Source of the DNA: Spartinivicinus marinus
Lineage (GTDB): Bacteria > Pseudomonadota > Gammaproteobacteria > Pseudomonadales > Zooshikellaceae
Direction: 5' to 3'
Assembly: GCF_026309355.1 (NCBI RefSeq)
Contig: NZ_JAPJZK010000001.1
Coordinates: 5,910,501 to 5,974,500, forward strand
Length of the DNA: 64,000 nucleotides
The position numbers and the translations under genes are program-made. Position 1 is the first letter of the stretch; every line of letters begins with the position of its first letter. Shown here piece by piece: positions 27,760 through 37,396 of the stretch. Below the pieces are notes generated by a model, which did not search any database, was not told the DNA's origin, and saw nothing but the letters and a program-made list of their open reading frames with translations.

Positions 27760-29145
27760 TTATCCATCAGTTGTCCTATTTATATCGCCTATCTTATTAA
27801 GCTGACTACGCACCAAGTGATCAGCTAACTCCCAATCCAATTCATTAATATGACTGATACCTTGCGCCAATTGCTCAAGAATTGCTTCGTTAATTCTTCC
27901 TCGCCGTTGAGCTTCCACATAAGGTATCCGATGAAACATCACCATAGAATAACGTGGAATGAAATGATTCGGATACTCCTGCTCTAGCCGAAATCCAATG
28001 GTTTTCTTTAGCAAAAAGTGTGGATCTAATACGGAGTCACGCATTTCAACATAGTTTTCAATGGCCATATCAGCAATTGCATTACCATTTAAAAAGCGTC
28101 GAGCATTGTATTCTATAAAACAGTCTGACCAATTATGGAATTGACTGACACAACTAGCCAGCGCAGCACAATCTTCAAAACCACAGTTCATTCCCTGCCC
28201 ATGAAAAGGAACAATAGCATGTGCCGCATCACCAATCAGTATGCCTTTATCTTGAAAATGCCAAGGTGCACAACGAACAGTGCCTAAGTGTCCAGTTGGG
28301 TTAGAAAAAAACTCATCACATAAAGAAGGCAGCAGGGGCAATGCATCAGGAAATTGCTCAGCAAAAAAACGCTGTACTTTTTCTGGACTGTTTAATATAG
28401 CAAAACTATTTGGGCCTTTATTAGGTAAAAATAGTGTGACAGTAAAGCTACCCTCTTGATTAGGTAAAGCTATCATCATATAGCCGCCTCTAGGCCAGAT
28501 ATGGAGTGCCTCTGCTGTCAGCTGGAACTGACCATCAGGACCTGCTGGAATGGTTAGCTCTTTATAACTATGTCCTAACGGTTGATATTCATCATGTCCC
28601 GTACAACGATCAATCAACGCCTGTCGTACAATAGAGCCTGCTCCATCAGCCCCAATTAGACGATCAAACCTAATACACTGGTCAGCTTTGGTTTGCATCG
28701 ATTGAATAACTAGCTGATTGTTATCCCAGTCAACCTGTTGGCATTGATAATTAAAATGCATACCAACCTTACCTGTTGCTTCTGCTGCATTTAATAGCAA
28801 CTGGTTTAATCCAGTCCGAGAAATAGAATAAATCACCTCATGGGGTTGTTGACCATAGGCTTGGAACTGTGTATCACCATTTGGGTGATGAACCATCCGC
28901 CCAGCCATTGGAATCATCAATTGTCGTATTTGATTCATCAGGCCTAGCTTGGCCAAAGCATCAATACCCCGGTTAGCAAGGGCCAAGTTTATCGAGCGAC
29001 CAGCTGATAGGTTATGCTGACGTAAATCAGCTCGCTTTTCATAAAGTGTCACCTTAAAACCCTGCTTGGCTAGAAATGTGGCCATCATAGCTCCAACTGG
29101 CCCACCACCTATCACAACAACTGTTTCCTGATCACTATTCTTCAT
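27760..29145 (-). CDS. kmo: Kynurenine 3-monooxygenase
   Basis: FAD- and NADPH-dependent hydroxylase turning L-kynurenine into 3-hydroxykynurenine. 461 aa. The Rossmann dinucleotide motif VVVIGGGPVGAMMATFLAKQG opens the protein; GADGAGSIVRQAL and the GD-motif LIGDAAHAIVPFHGQGMNCG bind FAD; GFEDCAAL follows as in characterised KMOs. A C-terminal basic/hydrophobic region is typical of the family. It is the last gene of the seven-gene minus-strand operon, 46 bases after kynU. With kynU directly upstream the operon converts kynurenine to 3-hydroxyanthranilate. Confidence 0.95.
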   Translation of the reverse strand: MKNSDQETVVVIGGGPVGAMMATFLAKQGFKVTLYEKRADLRQHNLSAGRSINLALANRGIDALAKLGLMNQIRQLMIPMAGRMVHHPNGDTQFQAYGQQPHEVIYSISRTGLNQLLLNAAEATGKVGMHFNYQCQQVDWDNNQLVIQSMQTKADQCIRFDRLIGADGAGSIVRQALIDRCTGHDEYQPLGHSYKELTIPAGPDGQFQLTAEALHIWPRGGYMMIALPNQEGSFTVTLFLPNKGPNSFAILNSPEKVQRFFAEQFPDALPLLPSLCDEFFSNPTGHLGTVRCAPWHFQDKGILIGDAAHAIVPFHGQGMNCGFEDCAALASCVSQFHNWSDCFIEYNARRFLNGNAIADMAIENYVEMRDSVLDPHFLLKKTIGFRLEQEYPNHFIPRYSMVMFHRIPYVEAQRRGRINEAILEQLAQGISHINELDWELADHLVRSQLNKIGDINRTTDG

Positions 29146-29191
29146 GGCCTGCTGTCCTTAAATTGGCCTATACCCCGATGTTTTCTACACA

Positions 29192-30562
29192 CTATTTTGC
29201 TACGAGCAAGTTGTGGTTAATACTGGGATTAGCGTTACCTTGCATGATAGCTTTTAATATGTGAACAAACTGATAGACATCAGCAAAACTGTTGTATAAA
29301 GGTACAGGTGCCACTCTTATAACATCAGGTTCCCGCCAGTCCGTTGTGACGCCTTTTGCTTCAAGCTGCTCAAAAAGCTGTTTGCCTGTTAATTGTTGAG
29401 TGTGGCACTTTAGTGATAACTGACAACCCCTTCTTATTGGGTGTTTAGGTGTAATGATACTAATAGCACCGGAGAGTTCATTTGCGAGTAAAAAAGCTAA
29501 GTAGCCTGTTAGTTTTACCGATTTTTCACGTAAAGGTTTGATTCCCCCAGCCATGGCAAACGTATCCAGAGAAGCTCGAATGGCCGCTAATGATAAAATA
29601 GGAGGATTCGATAACTGCCAGCCTTCGGCTGTTGGAATAGGCTGAAATTGGTTAACCATCTCAAATCGACTGGTTTTATCATGTCCCCACCAACCAGCAA
29701 ATCGCTTTAATTGAGTATTCGTCACATGTCGTTGATGAATAAAGCATCCCGCTACAGAGCCGGGACCACTATTTAGATATTTATATGAGCACCAGCAGGC
29801 AAAGTCCACATTCCAGTCATGCAGCTGTAATTCAATGTTGCCTGCCGCATGAGCTAAATCGACGCCTACTATAATTCCTTTACGATGAGCATGTTGAGTA
29901 ATTACCTTTATATCAAGTACCTGCCCGGTATAATATTGCACTCCAGGTAACAATATGAGCGCAATCTTGTCACCTTCTGACTCAATCAAATTGAGTATAT
30001 CCACCTCATCAAGCAACTCCTCGCCTGGCTTTGGTGACAGCAGTTGTACACCTTCTGCCTCTGAAATACCATGATGGGCTAGCTGGCTGATAACAGCATA
30101 ATGGTCAGAGGGAAATGCATGTTCTTCAATGACTATTTTAAACCGCTCCGCCGTGGGGTTAAAAAAACTGACCATCATTAAGTGTAAATTCACTGTCAGT
30201 GAATTCATCATTACCACTTCACAAGGCTGAGCACCTACTAATGAAGCCATTTGCTCAGTCAGAAATTCATGATAAGGCAGCCACGGATAATTCCCTTTAA
30301 AGTGTCCTTTTACGCCTCGCTGCGCCCAGTTGGTTAAAACCTCATCCAAGTACTGCTGGGCAAGCTTGGGTTGTAGACCAAGTGAATTACCACAGAAGTA
30401 GTACTCTTCATTGCCCTCTGCAGTGGTGGGCATATTGAATTGATGGCGCAGCTCCCGTAAAGGGTCCTGATGATCTAATTGGTGAGCAAATGCTTCACCT
30501 AGCTGGTATTGCTGCTGAACTTCACCCACGTGATCCTCCGTAATCATTTTTTTCCTAGTCAT
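29192..30562 (-). CDS. kynU: Kynureninase
   Basis: PLP enzyme cleaving 3-hydroxykynurenine (or kynurenine) to 3-hydroxyanthranilate (or anthranilate) plus alanine. 456 aa, slightly long for bacterial KynU (about 420). The aminotransferase-V fold shows YFCGNSLGLQP, the substrate-pocket MNSLTVNLHLMM, VDLAHAAGN with the PLP Asp, and CWCSYKYLNSGPGS with the Schiff-base lysine. The start is at 30562, five bases after the previous stop; an ATG five codons later has a better-placed AGGA and may be the true start. Sits between the cyclase-family gene and kmo. Confidence 0.96.
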   Translation of the reverse strand: MTRKKMITEDHVGEVQQQYQLGEAFAHQLDHQDPLRELRHQFNMPTTAEGNEEYYFCGNSLGLQPKLAQQYLDEVLTNWAQRGVKGHFKGNYPWLPYHEFLTEQMASLVGAQPCEVVMMNSLTVNLHLMMVSFFNPTAERFKIVIEEHAFPSDHYAVISQLAHHGISEAEGVQLLSPKPGEELLDEVDILNLIESEGDKIALILLPGVQYYTGQVLDIKVITQHAHRKGIIVGVDLAHAAGNIELQLHDWNVDFACWCSYKYLNSGPGSVAGCFIHQRHVTNTQLKRFAGWWGHDKTSRFEMVNQFQPIPTAEGWQLSNPPILSLAAIRASLDTFAMAGGIKPLREKSVKLTGYLAFLLANELSGAISIITPKHPIRRGCQLSLKCHTQQLTGKQLFEQLEAKGVTTDWREPDVIRVAPVPLYNSFADVYQFVHILKAIMQGNANPSINHNLLVAK

Positions 30563-30567
30563 TAGCT

Positions 30568-31389
30568 TTATACTGACTCCAACGGTATTAATACCGGTCG
30601 GCTTGGTGCTGCATCAGACTTAAAAGCAGGTATCTGAAGATTCAATAAATAAAAACCATCCACTACCTCGTCTGGCACAAACACTAATTCACTAATACTG
30701 TGGTGAACGTGACTGACTGACGATGATTCGTGCTTCCCTTCTGGTATTTGCCAAAACCTGTGGTGACAGGTGAGTTTGCCTTCATCATACATTTTGTCAA
30801 CACTAGGAAAGTCAACCAACAAGTGTCGTACTTGTCGTTTCAGCAAATAGGCCATGGCATCAATAGAAAAAAAAGGCGGCTGATCGTTGTGCCCATACAT
30901 CCAAGTTTGCTTTTCGATTGGGTTGGGCAATGTTCGAATAATCAAGGCCGCTAATTGCTCATCGGGAATATGAGCTAACCTGTCAACAACACTGGCCAGA
31001 TCAATTATAGAGTCAGTAGCCTCTAGAGGTGGACGGTAATGATCCGGGCACAAACCCGCTTTTTGGGGTGTAAGTGAAATAACCACAGCGGGAATAAAAC
31101 ACTCCTTTATAGTGTTAGCCACTGATATCCTTTTATCCAAGATATGTCCAACACATTCCGTATGTGTGCCATTACAGTGGGGGGTGAGGCTCAACTGTTC
31201 GACATTACAACTACCACCACGCCGGGTATCACCGATGAATCCTGTAGTTTCAACTGTCTGGCTGCTTGCTAAAGGCACATTAAAATGATTAGGCTGAGGG
31301 CCATTAAAGTCTAAAGGAATAGCAATACTCACCGCTTGATCATACAACACCTGATAGGTTTTATTGGACAGCGTTAAACTGAGCTTCAT
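30568..31389 (-). CDS. Cyclase-family metal hydrolase, probable kynurenine formamidase
   Basis: About 273 aa of the cyclase family, to which KynB formamidases belong; these hydrolyse N-formylkynurenine to kynurenine. The metal-binding motif is HCNGTHTECVGH, where KynB has HxGTHxDxPxH: Glu replaces Asp and there is an extra residue. The protein is also about 60 residues longer than typical KynB. The ATG at 31389 overlaps the stop of the upstream decarboxylase gene as ATGA, so the two are coupled. Operon position supports formamidase, but no tryptophan 2,3-dioxygenase lies here to supply its substrate, so another hydrolase role is possible. Confidence 0.7.
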   Translation of the reverse strand: MKLSLTLSNKTYQVLYDQAVSIAIPLDFNGPQPNHFNVPLASSQTVETTGFIGDTRRGGSCNVEQLSLTPHCNGTHTECVGHILDKRISVANTIKECFIPAVVISLTPQKAGLCPDHYRPPLEATDSIIDLASVVDRLAHIPDEQLAALIIRTLPNPIEKQTWMYGHNDQPPFFSIDAMAYLLKRQVRHLLVDFPSVDKMYDEGKLTCHHRFWQIPEGKHESSSVSHVHHSISELVFVPDEVVDGFYLLNLQIPAFKSDAAPSRPVLIPLESV

Positions 31390-32399
31390 CCAATAAACCT
31401 CGCTGCTGGAATATTTAACCATTCTAAAGCCGTACCATGCAGCAGTCTTGCTTGGGTTTCTTCAGGTAGATCCATTTGCCTAATTAATTGGCCTGGTTCT
31501 AACTCCCCTAGCGGAAAGGGATAATCAGACCCTAAGGCGATTTGTTCTGGCCCTATTAATTTGAGTAAATACTGCAGCATCAAAGGGTCATGCACTAATG
31601 AGTCGATGTAAATTTTATCCAAGTATTGTCGTGGATTAACAGCATTATCTACAGCACATAAATCTGGCCTTACCTTAAAACCATGCTCAATCCGCCCAAT
31701 GGTAGCAGGAAAAGCACCACCACCATGGGCAAATGCTACGCGTAAGCCAGGATAACGTTCAAATACCCCTCCCATTAACATTGAGCAAATAGCCAATGAG
31801 GTTTCTGCAGGCATGCCTACCAACCAGGGCAACCAATAATCGGGCATTTTTTCTTTACCCAGCATATCCCAAGGGTGAACAAAAACAGCTGCATTTAATG
31901 CTTCAGCGGCCTCCCAAACAGGATCAAGCTGCCTTGCATTTAAATTCCAGTCATTAATGTGCGAGCCAATTTGGATACCTGCCAAGCCTAACTGTTTAAC
32001 TGCCCTTTCTAGCTCTTTTACAGCTAAATCAGGTGCTTGCATGGGCACTGTGGCTAAACCAACAAATCGCTGGGGGTAAGCTGCCACTACTGCAGCCAAA
32101 TGATCATTGAGTAACATGGACAAGTCCAATGTGTCTTGCGGTTTTGCCCAATAGCTGAACATAACGGGTACCGTCGATAGCACTTGAACATGGACTTCAT
32201 ATCGATCACATTCGTCTTGCCGTATAACTGGATCCCAACAGTTACTGGTGATTTCTCGAAAAAATTTATCCTCTTGCATCATCCGCGCACAGCCACATTT
32301 ATGGTGATCTAAATGAATAAAACCACCATATCCATAGCGCTCTTTTAAGTCAGGCCAGCTTTTTGGCAAAATATGCGTGTGGATATCAATAGTGAGCAT
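31386..32399 (-). CDS. nbaD: 2-amino-3-carboxymuconate-6-semialdehyde decarboxylase (ACMSD)
   Basis: Zinc amidohydrolase-type decarboxylase that diverts aminocarboxymuconate semialdehyde to 2-aminomuconate semialdehyde, preventing its spontaneous closure to quinolinate. 337 aa, as usual. Metal ligands: DIHTHILP at the N-terminus, His in AAVFVHPWDML, His in RVAFAHGGGAFP and Asp in IALGSDYPFPLGE. Arg in FFREITSNCW and the KERYGYGGF region are typical of ACMSD. It lies 12 bases after the dioxygenase gene that makes its substrate and overlaps the following gene by four bases. Confidence 0.95.
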   Translation of the reverse strand: MLTIDIHTHILPKSWPDLKERYGYGGFIHLDHHKCGCARMMQEDKFFREITSNCWDPVIRQDECDRYEVHVQVLSTVPVMFSYWAKPQDTLDLSMLLNDHLAAVVAAYPQRFVGLATVPMQAPDLAVKELERAVKQLGLAGIQIGSHINDWNLNARQLDPVWEAAEALNAAVFVHPWDMLGKEKMPDYWLPWLVGMPAETSLAICSMLMGGVFERYPGLRVAFAHGGGAFPATIGRIEHGFKVRPDLCAVDNAVNPRQYLDKIYIDSLVHDPLMLQYLLKLIGPEQIALGSDYPFPLGELEPGQLIRQMDLPEETQARLLHGTALEWLNIPAARFIG

Positions 32400-32411
32400 T
32401 AGATTATCCTT

Positions 32412-32930
32412 TTATGCTGGAGCTGGCATGACTTCACCACAGTGACGACAGGTCCGGTGTTGTTTAGAACCAAAGAATCGATCAAAAACAGGCGGAAAAT
32501 CTTCTTCTATATTTTTTAAAATAAAAAACTCTTCATACAACAAGTGATTACAGTGATCACAATACCACTGCAAGCCGTCTTTTTCTTCTTGGGTACGTCG
32601 TCGCTCAATAACAAGGCCAACGGTATCAGCAAAGCGATGAGGGGAATGGGGGACCTTAGGTGGCAGTAAAAAAATTTCACCTTGCTTAATAGGGATATCA
32701 ACCACCTTTCCCTGCTGAATAGTTTTCAATAGCATATTGCCTTCAACCTGATAAAAAAACTCAGGTCCTTCATCAACATGATAATCTTTGCGACTATTAG
32801 GTCCTCCCACCACCATAATAAAAAAACCTTGCTCTTCGAATACCAGTTTATTACAGACAGGAGGTTTTAAATACGCTCGATGCTCTTCAATCCATTGTTG
32901 TAAGTTAATCGGAGGGGTTAGCAAGCTCAC
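32412..32930 (-). CDS. nbaC: 3-hydroxyanthranilate 3,4-dioxygenase
   Basis: Fe(II) cupin dioxygenase opening the ring of 3-hydroxyanthranilate to aminocarboxymuconate semialdehyde. 172 aa, bacterial length. The active site reads [20 protein letters not shown], with iron ligands His and Glu, and the third His is in [15 protein letters not shown]; the substrate-binding Arg lies in GPNSRKDYH. The C-terminus carries the bacterial rubredoxin-like iron site, [11 protein letters not shown] and RTCRHCGEV. Its product is taken by the next gene's decarboxylase. Confidence 0.96.
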   Translation of the reverse strand: MSLLTPPINLQQWIEEHRAYLKPPVCNKLVFEEQGFFIMVVGGPNSRKDYHVDEGPEFFYQVEGNMLLKTIQQGKVVDIPIKQGEIFLLPPKVPHSPHRFADTVGLVIERRRTQEEKDGLQWYCDHCNHLLYEEFFILKNIEEDFPPVFDRFFGSKQHRTCRHCGEVMPAPA

Positions 32931-32963
32931 GATATTATTCCTTTTTTAGTATTATTTAACTGT

Positions 32964-33380
32964 TTAATCAATGGTAGCAATACATTTTAACTCAATGGCA
33001 ATAGGTGTGGGTAAACAGTTGACTTCACAGGTAGTGCGGCAAGGTTGGTTGGTTTTAAAGTAGTCACCATAAATCCGATTAAATGTGTTAAAATCACTTT
33101 TCATATTGGTTAGAAACACTGTGACATCAACCAACTTTTCCCAAGATGATCCAGCTACTTCTAAAATAGTCTGTACATTTTCAAACACACTATGGCATTG
33201 CATTGCTATATCGTAGCTCACCACATTCTGATGTTCATCTAATGTCACACCTGGAATCGTTTGACTACCTTTTTGACGAGGCCCAATACCAGATAAAAAC
33301 AATAGAGTACCCACTCGGCGTGCATGAGGATAAAGACCTACAGGCTCTGGTGCTTGTTCAGCTCGAATAATCACTGACAT
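32964..33380 (-). CDS. RidA-family 2-aminomuconate deaminase
   Basis: 138 aa of the YjgF/RidA fold. In 3-hydroxyanthranilate gene clusters of Pseudomonas and Bordetella a RidA-like protein (NbaF/AmnD type) releases ammonia from 2-aminomuconate to give 4-oxalocrotonate. The C-terminal signature CRTTCEVNCLPTPIAIELKCIATI carries the conserved Arg and Glu; the N-terminal LYPHARRVGTLLFLSGIGPR is typical of the deaminase subgroup rather than of general RidA. It lies between the semialdehyde dehydrogenase and the dioxygenase. The assignment combines family and context. Confidence 0.85.
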   Translation of the reverse strand: MSVIIRAEQAPEPVGLYPHARRVGTLLFLSGIGPRQKGSQTIPGVTLDEHQNVVSYDIAMQCHSVFENVQTILEVAGSSWEKLVDVTVFLTNMKSDFNTFNRIYGDYFKTNQPCRTTCEVNCLPTPIAIELKCIATID

Positions 33381-33460
33381 AAAATTATACCCTTCGCTGT
33401 GTGAGTATTTTGACGATTACCTAAAGATATATACGGCAACTGAAAGAATATGATTCTTAA

Positions 33461-34900
33461 TTAATAAGGGATGCAGACATTTTTAGGCTCAGTGAAAAAA
33501 CGGAGGGCTTCCCAACCCCCTTCTCGCCCTAATCCAGAGTTTTTCACACCACCCAGCGGTGTCCTTAAATCTCTCAGCATCCAGCTATTAGCCCAAACGA
33601 CACCCACATCTAACTGTTTGGCTAGTCGATGCATTCGGGTTAAATTTTCAGTCCAAACCGTAGCAGCTAAGCCATAATTAGTGCCATTCGCTAAGGCCAG
33701 GGCCTCCTGCTCAGAATTAAATGGTTGAAGCGTGATGACAGGTCCAAAAATTTCTTCTTGATTAACCCTAGCGTCAATAGATAACCCTTCAATTACCGTA
33801 GGGGTAATAAAAAAGCCTCCTTCACAACGTCCAGTAGGCACATATTGAGTGCCACCACAAACGATGGTCCCCCCTTCTTGTTGAGCTAACCGGATATAAG
33901 CAAGTACTTTTTCTTGATGATCCTTCGAAATTAATGCACCAAGGATTACGTCTGTGAGTGGATCACCGACCGCTAATGTTTGTATTTTCTTAAGCAATGC
34001 TTGTTTAAATGATGGATAAATTGATTGCTCAATATAAATCCTGGAGCTACACATACAGACTTGACCTTGATTGGTAAAACTCGCACGAATAATACCGTCT
34101 ATTGTTTTATCAAAGTCACAATCAGCAAACACTAATGCAGGATTTTTACCTCCTAGCTCTAAAGACAGTTTTTTAAATTGAGGCGCCGCCGAAGCGGCTA
34201 TAATTTGGCCTGTTTTAGTGCCTCCAGTAAATGAAATCGCTTTAATCTGTGGATGTTCTATTATGGCTTGACCAATTTTATTACCCTGTCCATGAAGTAT
34301 ATTTAATACCCCATCAGGCAAACCAATATCAATGCACAACTGGCTGAGTAAATAAGCTGTTTTAGGTGCTAGCTCTGATGGTTTGGCAATAACACTGTTA
34401 CCGGCAGCCAGTGCAGGTGCTATTTTCCAAGTTAGTAAATAAAGTGGTAAATTCCAAGGAGAAATACAGCCCACGACCCCTAATGGATCTCGTAATGTGT
34501 AATTAATTGCTTGGTTGCCCATATTATGGGACTCAGAGGCAAATTGGGAAATGGCTTGAGCAAAAAAACGAAAATTACTAGCTGCGCGGGGAATATCTAA
34601 TGATGTAGCAAGCGCAATTGGTTTTCCAGTGTCTTCTGTTTCAGCAGCTGCTAACTGATCTAGATTAGCTGCAATTTTATCCGCTAGCCGGTTTAAATAG
34701 TAGCTTCGGCCTTCAGTACCTAAAGCTTCCCACGCTGGCTGAGCACTAGTTGCGGCGGCAATAGCGGTATTTAACTGGTTGAGGTTACTATTTGGTAATA
34801 AACTATAGACTTCACCAGTTGCAGGATTAATATTTTCTAAATAGTTATCCGTATTTTCATTGGTTAGCTGACCATTAATGTAATTGGCTAATGTATCCAT
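33461..34900 (-). CDS. 2-aminomuconic 6-semialdehyde dehydrogenase
   Basis: NAD-dependent aldehyde dehydrogenase, 479 aa, first gene of the operon. Active-site segments: SPWNLPLYLLTWKIAPALA, ISFTGGTKTGQ for cofactor, LELGGKNPALV with the general-base Glu, NQGQVCMCSSRIY with the catalytic Cys, and EIFGPV. Family and neighbours point to oxidation of 2-aminomuconate semialdehyde to 2-aminomuconate (NbaE/AmnC), the substrate of the next gene's deaminase. 80 bases separate it from that gene. Upstream lies an inverted repeat, a possible operator. A related hydroxymuconic semialdehyde dehydrogenase role would be the alternative. Confidence 0.9.
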   Translation of the reverse strand: MDTLANYINGQLTNENTDNYLENINPATGEVYSLLPNSNLNQLNTAIAAATSAQPAWEALGTEGRSYYLNRLADKIAANLDQLAAAETEDTGKPIALATSLDIPRAASNFRFFAQAISQFASESHNMGNQAINYTLRDPLGVVGCISPWNLPLYLLTWKIAPALAAGNSVIAKPSELAPKTAYLLSQLCIDIGLPDGVLNILHGQGNKIGQAIIEHPQIKAISFTGGTKTGQIIAASAAPQFKKLSLELGGKNPALVFADCDFDKTIDGIIRASFTNQGQVCMCSSRIYIEQSIYPSFKQALLKKIQTLAVGDPLTDVILGALISKDHQEKVLAYIRLAQQEGGTIVCGGTQYVPTGRCEGGFFITPTVIEGLSIDARVNQEEIFGPVITLQPFNSEQEALALANGTNYGLAATVWTENLTRMHRLAKQLDVGVVWANSWMLRDLRTPLGGVKNSGLGREGGWEALRFFTEPKNVCIPY

Positions 34901-34988
34901 TGATAAACCTTTCCTTAGTGTTACTCCATTCTAGCTCAACTGCTATTGTTGATTCATTTCCTGTCCTTATGAGCACAACAGTTTTAGC

Positions 34989-35022
34989 ACATGCACCAAG
35001 TAATGTCAGTGGGTTTGCATGT
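34989..35022. promoter_or_regulatory. Inverted repeat upstream of the kynurenine operon
   Basis: ACATGCA and TGCATGT are spaced by 20 bases, about 90-120 bases upstream of the first operon gene. A candidate operator for an unseen regulator; no regulator gene adjoins the operon. Weak evidence. Confidence 0.3.
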
Positions 35023-35040
35023 AAAAATTGTATGCTGAAT

Positions 35041-35059
35041 TAATGTTAGGATGGTCTAA
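35041..35059. repeat. 19-bp direct repeat, left copy
   Basis: TAATGTTAGGATGGTCTAA, identical to 38801-38819. The two copies bracket the histidine kinase and diguanylate cyclase genes. The left copy lies in intergenic DNA. Confidence 0.9.
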
Positions 35060-35179
35060 ATACCTTTTCCTAAACGATTGCCGGTTCCCTTCCACTAACT
35101 CCTTACACAGGTGCTACAATAAGCTAATATGTAAGCTAGTGGCACCAATGCCTGTCATCGATTGTATTACAAGTCTGGC

Positions 35180-37396
35180 ATGCTTAACTCTGCGAATGAG
35201 TCACCCTATTATTATGCTTGGTCTCAGTTAAAAAACTGGCAATTTGTTTTTGTGCTCATCATTGCTTTTATCGCAACTGTTATTCTTATTACATGGTATA
35301 TTTCCAGCTTACAGTCCCAATTAGTAAAATCATCAGCTATTAACAGTGCATCTTTATACTCACAAGCACTAATAGAATTCCGCTCGCTCTATACTTCAGA
35401 AGTGGTTACCATTGCCCAACAAAGTGGCTTAAAAATCACTCATAATTATATAGAAGAAAAAGACGCAATACCGCTACCAGCTACCTTAAGTATCTTACTC
35501 GGCCAACGTATTGGCAGGCATGAAAATGGCGCTAAAGTTAGTTTGTATAGCCCTTTCCCTTTTCCATGGCGAAAAAAAAATATACAAACATCCAGTCATT
35601 TTAGCCAATTAGCCTGGCAGTTTTTAACTCAAAACCCTGAACAGCCATTTTATCGTTTTGAACAAGTAAACAGCCGAGAAGTTTTACGCTACGCTACAGC
35701 TGATGTGATGCATGCTGGCTGCCTCAGCTGCCATAATACTCACCCCGACTCACCGAAACAGGATTGGAAATTAGGTGACGTCAGAGGCGTTCTTGAAATT
35801 ACATTACCAGTGGATAAAGCCATTGAGACCTCTATTCAAAACCTAAAAGGCATCACCCTGTTATTAAGCATCATTGGCATCTTAGGTATTTTAGCTATTG
35901 GCTTTGTCATTAATAAACTGAGAACAAACTCTCTTCATTTAAAAAAATTAGTTGAAGAAAGAACAGCTGAATTAGCCACTGCAAGAGATCAAGCACTAGA
36001 CGCCAGTCGGGCAAAAAGCTTATTTGTTGCTAATATGTCTCATGAAATCAGAACACCAATGAATGCAGTATTAGGTTATGCCCAAATTCTGGATCAAGAT
36101 GACCAACTAACCCAAGCCCATCATGAAGCCATTGCTTGTATTTTAAAAGCAGGCAATCATTTAATGGAAATTATAAATGACATTTTAGATTTATCTAAAA
36201 TTGAAGCTAATGCCATAGAGTTGAATACTAGTTCTTTTTCATTGAAGAATTTGATTAATACTATAGCCATCATGTTCAAACTAAGATGCCAAAATAAAGG
36301 GCTTTACTGGCGACTAGATTTTCAAGGTGATAATGATCTTGTCGTTATGGGAGATGAAGGAAAAATACGTCAGGTACTCATTAATTTAATTGGTAATGCA
36401 GTAAAATTCACTGATCAAGGAGAAGTGTCCCTTAAAGTGATTTGTCAGGAAAATCACTTTGTTTATTTCGAGGTAAATGATACCGGGCCTGGCATAGCAA
36501 GTGACTCTCAAGAGGCTATTTTTGAGCTCTTTCAGCAAGGAACTGCCGGACATGAAAAAGGGGGAACCGGTCTGGGGCTTACGCTTGCTAAAAAACAAGT
36601 GGAAATCATGGGAGGTCAGCTGGAATTCACATCGACTCCTCACCTGTCAACTCGATTCTTTTTTACGCTACAACTGCCTAAAGCAACTCATCAACAGGTC
36701 ACTCAAACCACTATTAAACAAGTTATATGTTTGAAACCAGGCTACACTGTTAATGCTTTAGTAGTAGATGATGTTGCTGATAACCGTATATTACTGGTTA
36801 AATTATTGACTAAAATTGGTGTCCAAACTCTGGAAGCAACCAATGGTTTAGAAGCACTGGATACATTGCAACATTATCAACCTGATATTATTTTTTTAGA
36901 TATTAATATGCCTGTCATGAATGGTATTGAAGCCCTTAATCGTATTCAAACAACAGAGGCTTACCAAGACATTAAAGTGGTTGCTGTCTCTGCTGCAAGC
37001 TTGGCCCATGAGCCAAACTTTTACCTTGGCAAAGGATTTCATCGATACATTGCCAAGCCATTCCATGTATCAGAAATCTATCAATGCTTACATGAATTAC
37101 TGGGCATAGAGTTTGAGTATGGTACAAATGATCAACCTCAACCGGAGGATATCGCAGCTAATAAACCTATTCATGCTGACTTATCAAATGTGACATTACC
37201 TACCCACCTATACCAACGCCTAATAAAAGCTGCAGAGTTATACCGCATTTCAGAAGTTAAATTATGTGTAGCAGAAATAGTCCACCAACGCCAAGATGAT
37301 ACATACCAACCCCTAATTACAGCGATAAATAATTATATCAGCCAATACGATATGAAAGGCCTTGTACAATTATTACAGAGAGTCCATCATGATTGA
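35180..37396 (+). CDS. Hybrid sensor histidine kinase with c-haem periplasmic domain
   Basis: About 738 aa. Membrane segment near the N-terminus (FVFVLIIAFIATVILITWYI), a periplasmic DUF3365/Tll0287-like domain with the haem motif CLSCH and a following LGDVRGVLEITLPVDK, membrane segment 2 (ITLLLSIIGILGILAIGFVI), a coiled-coil, then HisKA with phospho-acceptor His in NMSHEIRTPMNA. The ATPase shows NLIGNAVKFTD, NDTGPGIA and GTGLGLTLAKK. A receiver follows, with acidic pair VVDDVADN, Asp in IFLDINMPVMNG and Lys in IAKPFH, and an extra ~90-residue helical tail that may be a phosphotransfer-like module without an obvious His motif. It probably senses redox state or a gas. I prefer ATG 35180 over TTG 35162. 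It overlaps the next gene by eight bases. Confidence 0.9.
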   Translation: MLNSANESPYYYAWSQLKNWQFVFVLIIAFIATVILITWYISSLQSQLVKSSAINSASLYSQALIEFRSLYTSEVVTIAQQSGLKITHNYIEEKDAIPLPATLSILLGQRIGRHENGAKVSLYSPFPFPWRKKNIQTSSHFSQLAWQFLTQNPEQPFYRFEQVNSREVLRYATADVMHAGCLSCHNTHPDSPKQDWKLGDVRGVLEITLPVDKAIETSIQNLKGITLLLSIIGILGILAIGFVINKLRTNSLHLKKLVEERTAELATARDQALDASRAKSLFVANMSHEIRTPMNAVLGYAQILDQDDQLTQAHHEAIACILKAGNHLMEIINDILDLSKIEANAIELNTSSFSLKNLINTIAIMFKLRCQNKGLYWRLDFQGDNDLVVMGDEGKIRQVLINLIGNAVKFTDQGEVSLKVICQENHFVYFEVNDTGPGIASDSQEAIFELFQQGTAGHEKGGTGLGLTLAKKQVEIMGGQLEFTSTPHLSTRFFFTLQLPKATHQQVTQTTIKQVICLKPGYTVNALVVDDVADNRILLVKLLTKIGVQTLEATNGLEALDTLQHYQPDIIFLDINMPVMNGIEALNRIQTTEAYQDIKVVAVSAASLAHEPNFYLGKGFHRYIAKPFHVSEIYQCLHELLGIEFEYGTNDQPQPEDIAANKPIHADLSNVTLPTHLYQRLIKAAELYRISEVKLCVAEIVHQRQDDTYQPLITAINNYISQYDMKGLVQLLQRVHHD

